Source: Kiloniellales bacterium (GTDB taxonomy: Bacteria > Pseudomonadota > Alphaproteobacteria > Kiloniellales > JAKSDN01). Taken from it: a stretch of DNA of 5,681 nucleotides. The notes below the pieces were generated by a model that did not search any database, was not told where the DNA came from, and was given only the letters and a program-made list of their open reading frames with translations. Both the position numbers and the translations under genes were made by a program. The stretch covers positions 1-5,681 of the forward strand of contig JAKSDN010001436.1 in NCBI GenBank assembly GCA_022360075.1. Reading direction: 5' to 3'. Shown here piece after piece: positions 1-4,357 of this stretch (its first letter is position 1; each line of letters starts with the position of its first letter).

Positions 1-215
1 GGGTTCGTCGTCACGGCGAAGGGCGGCGCGGGCACGCCCTGCCTCAGGGCCGAGCGGCGCGGCACCTTGCGCAAAATGATGATCTGTCCCCTCGGCTCGC
101 CCGCCTCGGTCTGAGCAGATGCCCCGACCGGCGCGAAGACCAGGCCAGCCTGCAGCAACGCTAGGCCGAGCCCGCAGCAGAACAGTGTTCTCAGCCTTGG
201 GGCGCGCCTCGCCAT
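1..215 (-). CDS. N-terminus of an exported protein of unknown function (cut by window edge)
   Basis: Reading the minus strand from the ATG at 215 gives 71 codons without a stop, running off the left edge. The product begins MARRAPRLRTLFCCGLGL, with a basic n-region and then a hydrophobic core to about residue 32. A likely signal peptidase site follows at ASA-QTEAG, so the protein is exported. The visible mature part (QTEAGEPRGQIIILRKVPRR and on) is basic and matches no family I recognise. The ATG is separated from the TAA of the upstream small secreted gene by only three bases (TAA GCG ATG), and no good Shine-Dalgarno is visible. This suggests one mRNA and translational coupling, under the sigma-54 promoter at 634-649. 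Function is unknown. Its pairing with two other exported proteins suggests an accessory role in the same extracellular process. Confidence 0.7.
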   Translation of the reverse strand, partial: MARRAPRLRTLFCCGLGLALLQAGLVFAPVGASAQTEAGEPRGQIIILRKVPRRSALRQGVPAPPFAVTTN

Positions 216-218
216 CGC

Positions 219-536
219 TTAGTACCGCGTTGCCGACAGGGTGCTCGACTGGATGTTCTGATTGCCCGACGTCTGGCTGTAGTTGGAGCCCGATTGGCCC
301 GGACGCTTCAACTCGTCCCAGAGAATGACGGCCACGTCTTCGTGGTCGATGATGGTCGGGTCGGGGAACTCGGCGCCGCGGCCGCGGATGCCGGACAGCG
401 TGCTTTCATCTACAACGACGCTCTCGCCCACCAAGGCGGACACCGGCACCACGGAAGCCAAGGGATCGGCCAAGGCGGCCGTCGGAGCAACGGCGATGGC
501 GATGAGGCCAAGGAACCCTATAACTGGTCGCTTCAT
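219..536 (-). CDS. Small secreted protein with RGRG motif and N/Q/S-rich tail, unknown function
   Basis: A 105-residue product. I chose the ATG at 536 because it gives a clean signal peptide: MKRP, a hydrophobic core to about residue 20, then cleavage at ALA-DP near residue 23. The in-frame ATG at 593 would add 19 polar residues ahead of the signal and has no ribosome site. The mature protein has a Val-rich stretch, then D43-E-S-T-L-S-G-I-R-G-R-G54, an acidic middle (DHEDVAVILWDEL), and a tail rich in Asn, Gln and Ser (for example NYSQTSGNQNIQSS). The L-x-x-I-R-G-x-G pattern resembles the end of double-glycine-type leaders and a recurrent motif of small proteobacterial exported proteins, but I cannot assign a family. 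The gene is second in a co-oriented set and has its own sigma-54 promoter at 634-649, giving a leader of about 87 nt. The next gene starts three bases after its stop. Confidence 0.72.
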   Translation of the reverse strand: MKRPVIGFLGLIAIAVAPTAALADPLASVVPVSALVGESVVVDESTLSGIRGRGAEFPDPTIIDHEDVAVILWDELKRPGQSGSNYSQTSGNQNIQSSTLSATRY

Positions 537-633
537 CTCTCTGCGTCCGTCCACCTCAGGACCGATGACCGGCGTCAAACGACTCTGTTCCATCGAATGA
601 CGTCGCCGATTGCGAATGCCTCATGTCGTATCG

Positions 634-649
634 AGCAAGATGCATGCCA
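634..649 (-). promoter_or_regulatory. Sigma-54 (-24/-12) promoter of the small secreted gene
   Basis: The minus strand reads TGGCATGCATCTTGCT from 649 to 634. It matches the sigma-54 consensus TGGCAYR-N4-TTGCW throughout, with GG and GC separated by exactly 10 bases. The predicted start of transcription is near 623, about 87 nt before the ATG at 536. Two sister sites lie at 1840-1855 and 3597-3612, both on the same strand and both upstream of genes. A sigma-54 activator is encoded at 2051-3412. Confidence 0.8.
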
Positions 650-777
650 AGGGGCGCAAGGCCGCGCCGGCGTGTAGCTCGGCAACCGGAGGCGGTCGAA
701 AGCCGGGCATTCTGCCGGGCCACCTTCATGCGCTGACCTAAGCCACGGACATGTTCCACGGCGACGGCATCTCGAAT

Positions 778-796
778 CTGTAACGCCACCGTACAG
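778..796. promoter_or_regulatory. Candidate upstream activator site for the 634-649 promoter
   Basis: The plus strand reads CTGTAACGCCACCGTACAG. The outer 5 bp form an inverted repeat, CTGTA-N9-TACAG. It shares 14 of 19 positions with the element at 2000-2018, including TGTAACGC, a central CG and terminal ACAG. It lies about 155-173 bp upstream of the predicted transcription start, typical for a sigma-54 enhancer-binding protein. The 2051-3412 activator as its ligand is inferred. Confidence 0.5.
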
Positions 797-868
797 TCGG
801 CCAGCAATGTCCTTGGCCAAGCCGGCACCGAAGGCCCTCCTGATACGCCAACCCGCCGGATAAGCTGC

Positions 869-908
869 CGCGAAGCGAACCTCGCGTTCTCGCCGCAGTC
901 CCCGGCGA
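869..908 (-). terminator. Two GC-rich hairpins after the repeat-protein gene, possible 3' end
   Basis: About 20 bases past the TAG at 928, the minus strand can form TCGCCG-N7-CGGCGA (908-890). A weaker CGCGA-N8-TCGCG hairpin follows directly. There is no U-tract, so a classical intrinsic terminator is not shown. They may be an RNA 3' end or chance structure in GC-rich DNA. An end of transcription here would fit the separate promoter of the next gene. Confidence 0.22.
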
Positions 909-927
909 CGGCCGTTTTGCTTCACGC

Positions 928-1800
928 CTACTGTCCCGAAGACAAGACCAGCGTGTTCTGTTGAATGTTGTTGGTGCCGGCGGTGATGTTCAGGCCGATG
1001 TTGCCGCTGGCACCAGCAAGCACATTGTCGCCCAGCGTCACGCTGTTCGACGTGTCGATGTGGAATGTCTGCGTGAAGGAGATCTCCTGCACGACCGCCG
1101 CCGTCGCTTGAGAAAGCGCCGTGTCGCCGGTCGCCGCGGCCAGGGCCAGGGAGTTCTTTTGCAGGTGGAAGGCGCCGATGGCCAGGTTCACGCCGACATT
1201 ACCCGACGCGTCGGACAGAACGTTGCCCAAAAGCTGTGCCGAGTTGACCACGTCGGCGTTGTTGCCGGACACGGTGAAGTTATTGTTGAGGCTCTGCTGC
1301 AGGCTGAAGACCCCGGAATCGGCCGACGCGTCGTTGCCCGCCACCGCTTGGGAGGACAGAGTCGCGCTGTTTTCCTGAAGAATGCTGGCACCGGACGAGA
1401 GATTGACACCGATGTTGCCGCTCGAGGTCTGCAGCACGTCCGTGCCCAGGACGATCATGTTCGACAGCTCCGCGCCCGAAATGGTCAGCGAAACCACGCT
1501 GTCGTTGACGACCTGATTGTTGTCGACCAGTGCCATCACCGACTGGGCGATCGCGATGTCCCCGCTGATCGTGACGTTGCCGGACACGTCGATGTCCTGG
1601 CTGACGTCGAGCGCCTTGGAGATGTCCACGGATACGTCGTTGTCGACGGAGACGTCGGTGTCGATGTCCGTGTCCACGTCCAGATCGACGTTGCTGGTCT
1701 GGCCCCAAGCGGAACCGCCGCCGACGAGCAGAGCGCCCGCCAGCACACCGACAAGGCCGAGTCGTCTTGCGCTAACCCGTGGCATACACCGAGATCTCAT
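928..1800 (-). CDS. Secreted Asp-rich repeat protein, putative surface adhesin or amyloid-like matrix protein
   Basis: A 290-residue product from the ATG at 1800. The ATG at 1851 would give a longer frame, but it lies inside the -24/-12 promoter (1840-1855) and cannot be the start; ATG 1785 is a second option. Residues 1-33 form a signal peptide with cleavage near AWG-Q. Residues about 38-82 are a ladder of alternating hydrophobic and Asp/Ser/Thr residues (VDLDVDTDIDTDVSVD and on), the pattern of an exposed beta-strand stack. Three repeat units follow at about 115-151, 187-223 and 253-289, each with V-L-x3-S-G-N-(I/V)-G-(V/L)-N and then G-x4-(L/I)-Q-x-N-(S/T). The mature part is acidic, rich in Asn, Gln, Ser, Val and Gly, and has no Cys or enzyme motif. 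This composition resembles Fap-type amyloid subunits and repeat adhesins. I recognise the style but cannot confirm the family. It precedes another small exported protein and follows its likely activator. Confidence 0.78.
   Translation of the reverse strand: MRSRCMPRVSARRLGLVGVLAGALLVGGGSAWGQTSNVDLDVDTDIDTDVSVDNDVSVDISKALDVSQDIDVSGNVTISGDIAIAQSVMALVDNNQVVNDSVVSLTISGAELSNMIVLGTDVLQTSSGNIGVNLSSGASILQENSATLSSQAVAGNDASADSGVFSLQQSLNNNFTVSGNNADVVNSAQLLGNVLSDASGNVGVNLAIGAFHLQKNSLALAAATGDTALSQATAAVVQEISFTQTFHIDTSNSVTLGDNVLAGASGNIGLNITAGTNNIQQNTLVLSSGQ
934..1458 (-). repeat. Three protein-level repeat units in the secreted protein
   Basis: The units are encoded at about 1458-1348, 1242-1132 and 1044-934, with spacings of 72 and 66 codons. 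The conserved cores are SGNIGVNL, SGNVGVNL and SGNIGLNI. Each is followed about five residues later by LQENS, LQKNS or IQQNT and a hydrophobic LxLSS-like end. The linkers between units differ in sequence and length, so this is an old, diverged array. Confidence 0.75.
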
Positions 1801-1839
1801 CCCTCGTCCGACCGCCGATCGAAATCGCAAGTCTGGCTC

Positions 1840-1855
1840 CGCAAGAAGCATGCCA
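1840..1855 (-). promoter_or_regulatory. Sigma-54 (-24/-12) promoter of the repeat-protein gene
   Basis: The minus strand reads TGGCATGCTTCTTGCG from 1855 to 1840, with exact GG-N10-GC spacing. It differs from the 634-649 site at two of 16 positions. The predicted transcription start is near 1829, about 28 nt before the ATG at 1800. The element contains the ATG at 1851, which rules out that codon as a start for transcripts from this promoter. Confidence 0.8.
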
Positions 1856-1917
1856 CCTCGCGGCGGCGTTGAACAGTGCGAGGCGCGGTCGTTTACCGTT
1901 TACCATGATTCGGCGCT

Positions 1918-1936
1918 TTGTCCGATCCCATTACAG
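1918..1936. promoter_or_regulatory. Candidate proximal upstream activator site for the repeat-protein promoter
   Basis: The minus strand reads CTGTAATGGGATCGGACAA. It shares CTGTAA, G8, the central CG and ACA with the 19-bp element at 778-796. It is centred about 98 bp upstream of the predicted start and about 82 bp from the distal copy at 2000-2018, roughly eight helical turns. This is the weakest of the three copies. Confidence 0.38.
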
Positions 1937-1999
1937 ACGCCCCGACGGGCGCCCGCCAATCCCTAGAGATGCCTGCCATTTCCGGGCGATACGCCGAAT

Positions 2000-2018
2000 G
2001 TGTAACGCTGGCGGACAG
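2000..2018. promoter_or_regulatory. Candidate distal upstream activator site for the repeat-protein promoter
   Basis: The plus strand reads GTGTAACGCTGGCGGACAG. It shares TGTAACGC, the central CG and ACAG with the element at 778-796, in the same orientation and at a similar distance (about 171-189 bp) from the predicted start. It lies in the short gap after the activator gene's stop codon at 2051. Confidence 0.48.
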
Positions 2019-2050
2019 GCGCGCAAAGGGGAGCTGCGCAGGGGCCATTG

Positions 2051-3412
2051 CTATGCACGCACCCCGTGTTTTGCCATCAGCCGGTAGAGCCGCGGCCGCG
2101 AGGTTCCCAGGGCCCGCGCGGCCTGCGAGAGGTTCTGCGAACGCTCGAGCGCGCGCAGCACCGCGTCTCGCTCCGCCTCCGCCACGGCCTGCTCCAAGGT
2201 GAGGATCTTTGCCGGGCGCGAGCGGGCCACCAGGCCGAGGTCGGCGGGCTTGATCAGGCGTCCTTCGCACATGACCGTCGCGCGGCGCACCCGGTTGATC
2301 ATCTCGCGCACATTGCCGGGCCAATCGTAGGCCACCATGCTTTGCAGGGCGGCGGGGCTGAAACCCTTGACCTTGTTGCTCGTTTCGTGCCGGAACATCT
2401 CGAAGCAGTATTGCGCCAGAACTTCGATGTCTTCGCTGCGGGCGCGTAGCGGTGGTAGCTCGAGACGCAGCACGTTCAGCCTGAAATAGAGGTCCTCGCG
2501 GAAACGCTCCTCGGCGGTCGCGCGCTCCATGTCGACATGGGTCGCGGCGATGACACGCACGTTGACCGGGATCTCCTGCGGGTTGCCGACCCGCTGGATC
2601 GCGCCTTCCTCCAGGAACCTCAAGAGGTTGACCTGAAGCTCCGGCGACAGATCGCCGATTTCGTCGAGGAACAGCGTGCCGCCGTTGGCCGATTCGATGC
2701 TGCCGATCTTGCGCTTCTGCGCGCCGGTGAAGGCGCCCTTCTCGTAGCCGAACAGCTCGGATTGGATCAGCGAAGGCGGCAGGGCCGCGCAGTTCACCGC
2801 GATGAAGGGCCCCGAGGAGCGCCGGGAGCGCTCGTGAATCGCCTTGGCCGCGAGCTCCTTGCCCGTGCCGCTCTCGCCGGTCACCAGCACCGGCGCATCC
2901 ACCGCGGCCAGCTTGCGAATGCTGCGGAAGACCGTCTGCATGGCCGTGCAGACGCCCACCATCTGCGGCTCCGATTCGTCGCCGGGCCCCGGATTGGTGG
3001 AGGAGCGCGCCATCATCGCCATGCCGTGGGCATGGCCGAGAGTCGTCAGCAGGCGCCCGACATCGGGCGGCAAAGTGTGGAAATCATAGAACGATTCCCA
3101 GACGAAGCGCCGCACGCCGGGATCCTGCCGCGCCTCGGTCGACATCAGGGCAACCCATGGCAGATGATCGTCGTTCTGCGACAGCGCGGCCATGCCGTCG
3201 CGCAGGCCTTCGACAGGCTCCGAATTCAGATGAGCCAGACCGACGTCGATCGGGTGTTCGTCGAGCAGGCCGCCGGCGCTTTCCGCGTCGGGCGCGACAT
3301 GGACCCGCCATCCCGCTGAGGACATGGCGTTGAATATGTCGTCGGCGCAGAATCCGCCCGCGGCCGCCGGGCGCGACGCCGACTCAAGGAACAGCAAATG
3401 GCGTGGGTCCAA
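2051..3412 (-). CDS. VpsR-like sigma-54-dependent transcriptional activator with Fis-type HTH
   Basis: A cytoplasmic enhancer-binding protein that uses ATP hydrolysis to open sigma-54 promoters. From a TTG at 3412 it has 453 residues, close to the usual length of VpsR-type regulators. AGGGG lies nine bases upstream. The frame stays open to an ATG at 3583, but that part is low-complexity and does not look coding, and it starts about 3 nt after the predicted transcription start. Residues 1 to about 130 are an atypical receiver: the usual phospho-acceptor position in DVGLAHLN is His, and YDFHTLP replaces the conserved Lys region. The AAA+ domain has Walker A GESGTGKE (179-186), GAFTGA sigma-54 contact loop (226-231), Walker B GTLFLDEIGD (about 245-254), and arginine-finger region RFREDLYFR (303-311). 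WPGNVRE is at 364-370. The C-terminal Fis helix-turn-helix is NLSQAARALGTSRPRLYRLM (427-446). All AAA+ catalytic motifs are intact, so it should be active without phosphorylation at the usual Asp, perhaps through a ligand as in VpsR. It is the likely activator of the three local sigma-54 promoters. Confidence 0.9.
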   Translation of the reverse strand: MDPRHLLFLESASRPAAAGGFCADDIFNAMSSAGWRVHVAPDAESAGGLLDEHPIDVGLAHLNSEPVEGLRDGMAALSQNDDHLPWVALMSTEARQDPGVRRFVWESFYDFHTLPPDVGRLLTTLGHAHGMAMMARSSTNPGPGDESEPQMVGVCTAMQTVFRSIRKLAAVDAPVLVTGESGTGKELAAKAIHERSRRSSGPFIAVNCAALPPSLIQSELFGYEKGAFTGAQKRKIGSIESANGGTLFLDEIGDLSPELQVNLLRFLEEGAIQRVGNPQEIPVNVRVIAATHVDMERATAEERFREDLYFRLNVLRLELPPLRARSEDIEVLAQYCFEMFRHETSNKVKGFSPAALQSMVAYDWPGNVREMINRVRRATVMCEGRLIKPADLGLVARSRPAKILTLEQAVAEAERDAVLRALERSQNLSQAARALGTSRPRLYRLMAKHGVRA

Positions 3413-3596
3413 TCCTAAGTTCCCCTGGTGATCTTCCCTTGGCCAGTCGGATCCAGCCGATCCATCGCAATCGTCGATGGCTCCAGTTCGACGTTTCCAC
3501 CATCCTGGCTTTTTGCCGACCCAGGCCACGCGAATCGCACGCGAGCCGCCTGTCCCCGGGGCAGCGTTTCTGGTCCCACCCATTTACGAAATATTA

Positions 3597-3612
3597 AGCA
3601 GGAATCATGCCA
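3597..3612 (-). promoter_or_regulatory. Sigma-54 (-24/-12) promoter upstream of the activator gene
   Basis: The minus strand reads TGGCATGATTCCTGCT from 3612 to 3597. The -24 half is identical to the other two sites and the GG-N10-GC spacing is exact; the -12 half has CTGC instead of TTGC. The predicted start near 3586 gives a leader of about 174 nt to the TTG at 3412. This implies autoregulation. Only an isolated half-site (CTGTCCG, 3622-3628) of the putative activator motif is near. Confidence 0.62.
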
Positions 3613-3742
3613 AACCGACCCCTGTCCGTGGCCGCCTTGGAAGAAGACGCCAACAGGAACCGTTCCGCGGGGCGATGCGATCATCTTAAGGCTTCCCCTG
3701 GCTTGGCCTCGCCGGACCGTCCTGATCCGGAGATCCTGCCCC

Positions 3743-3778
3743 GACCACGCGGCTCGGCGCTGCCGGACTCGCGTGGTC
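3743..3778. repeat. Perfect 9-bp inverted repeat in the divergent intergenic region
   Basis: GACCACGCG (3743-3751) and CGCGTGGTC (3770-3778) are perfect complements with an 18-nt gap. The gap itself contains CGGC-gct-GCCG, so a nested stem can form. The right arm overlaps the second TCTTAAGGC copy (3777-3785). It could be an operator, an RNA hairpin or a terminator. No long U-tract follows on either strand. Confidence 0.5.
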
Positions 3779-3826
3779 TTAAGGCCATGTTAAGCGCAAT
3801 GGGGACGCCGACGTAATCCGGACAAC

Positions 3827-3850
3827 GACGTAGGGGAAACCCCGTACGTC
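3827..3850. repeat. Strong hairpin upstream of the plus-strand secreted gene
   Basis: GACGTA-GGGG, a loop of AAA, then CCCC-(G)-TACGTC: ten base pairs interrupted by a single bulged G at 3844. It lies 108 bases before the ATG at 3958. With no U-tract, a regulatory or RNA-stability role is as likely as termination. Confidence 0.45.
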
Positions 3851-3942
3851 TCGTCGCGAGCATCGCCTCGACCGCGTTATGCCGGAGCTGTGATGTGACG
3901 GCCCTGCCCCTTGCTTGATAGGCTTTGCGGAACAACAGCGGC

Positions 3943-3949
3943 GAGGAGG
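3943..3949 (+). promoter_or_regulatory. Ribosome binding site deciding the start at 3958
   Basis: GAGGAGG lies eight bases before the ATG at 3958. An in-frame ATG at 3925 has no such site and would place 11 polar residues before the signal peptide. Confidence 0.8.
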
Positions 3950-3957
3950 CCACCGCC

Positions 3958-4326
3958 ATGCGACCACTGCTTGCGATTCTCGTTCTGCTGTCCGCGGTCT
4001 CGTCGGCGCAGGCGGACGACAAGAAGCTGACGGCCGCCGACGTCGAAGCCTTGCTCGCCGGCAACACGGCGGTCGGCGACTGGAAGGGAACGCCCTACCG
4101 TCAGTTCTTCGCCGCCAATGGCTCGACCACCTACCTCGCGGAGGGCAGCGAGCCCAGCCCGGGCAAGTGGAAGGTCGATCAGGCGACCGGCGACTATTGT
4201 AGCTGGTGGGAGCGCAGCGGCTGGGACTGCTATGGCGTCGAGCGCGAGGGCGACGGTTACGTCTGGGTGACGCCAAGCCAGGACTATCGCGGCCCCTTCA
4301 AAGTGGTCGAAGGCCGGCAGCTCTAG
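3958..4326 (+). CDS. Small secreted protein with two cysteines, unknown function
   Basis: A 122-residue product with a classic signal peptide (MRPLLAILVLLSAVSSAQA, cleaved before DDKK at residue 19/20), so it should be periplasmic or secreted. The mature part starts with LTAADVEALLAGNTAVG, then a Gly/Thr/Tyr-rich middle (FFAANGSTTYLAEG). It ends with GKWKVD, DYCSWWERSGWDCYGV (Cys81 and Cys91, likely disulphide) and a YVWV strand. The order, helix LTA..V..LL.GNT then W..YF..G, G.W and C...C, resembles small alphaproteobacterial exported proteins of the DUF995-like, lipocalin-like beta-barrel kind. This is recall of style, not a search result. It is transcribed alone and converges on the glycosyltransferase gene, with 22 bases between the stops and no terminator visible. 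Confidence 0.82.
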   Translation: MRPLLAILVLLSAVSSAQADDKKLTAADVEALLAGNTAVGDWKGTPYRQFFAANGSTTYLAEGSEPSPGKWKVDQATGDYCSWWERSGWDCYGVEREGDGYVWVTPSQDYRGPFKVVEGRQL

Positions 4327-4338
4327 AACCAGCGCTCT

Positions 4339-4357
4339 TCGACGTAGATCAGGTCGT
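4339..4357. repeat. 19-bp near-copy of a transferase segment spanning its stop codon
   Basis: The 19 bases here (tcgacgtaga-t-caggtcgt) match 4446-4464 at 18 positions, 107 bp apart. The 4446-4464 copy encodes the conserved DLFYVE of the transferase. The copy here, read on the minus strand in another frame, encodes DLIYVE, followed by ERWF and a stop at 4323. It overlaps the real stop codon at 4349-4351. It looks like a remnant of a duplicated or displaced transferase 3' end, or an ancestral frameshift. Confidence 0.5.

Larger units (their letters stand above)
3413..3957. other. Long intergenic region between divergent genes
   Basis: About 545 bases with no convincing gene on either strand; the short frames here have arginine- and proline-rich shadow composition. 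It holds the activator's probable leader (3413-3586), its sigma-54 promoter (3597-3612), an inverted repeat (3743-3778), a hairpin (3827-3850), and two copies of TCTTAAGGC (3684-3692 and 3777-3785). It also has a ribosome site for the plus-strand gene at 3958. No plus-strand promoter could be identified with confidence. Confidence 0.6.

Noticed and set aside
575..925. Minus-strand 116-codon frame between the repeat protein and the small secreted gene
   Set aside because: Its product is Arg/Cys-rich with no signal or domain. It runs through the sigma-54 promoter and putative activator site and overlaps the next gene out of frame.
1600..1690. Repetitive GTC-rich DNA as a possible satellite or CRISPR-like array
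   Set aside because: The periodicity is explained by the Val-Asp and Asp-Thr codon alternation of the secreted protein. There are no constant repeats with spacers.
961..1872. Plus-strand 303-codon open frame
   Set aside because: It is the antisense shadow of the repeat-protein gene. It has no signal or domain, and its composition mirrors the GAC/GTC repeats of the opposite strand.
1891..1904. Tandem GTTTACC GTTTACC
   Set aside because: Two short copies only. It lies between the promoter and the activator sites and could help DNA bending, but it does not match an IHF consensus.
2021..2039. GCGCA-N9-TGCGC hairpin after the activator gene
   Set aside because: The stem is only five pairs with no U-tract, which is expected by chance in GC-rich DNA.
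2537..3319. Plus-strand 260-codon open frame
   Set aside because: Antisense shadow of the sigma-54 activator, whose AAA+ motifs on the minus strand are unmistakable.
3895..3918. Possible sigma-54 promoter for the plus-strand gene at 3958 (ACGG...TTGCTT)
   Set aside because: The GG to GC spacing is 11 bases, not 10, and the -24 half lacks TGGCA. The strict spacing of this promoter class makes it unlikely.
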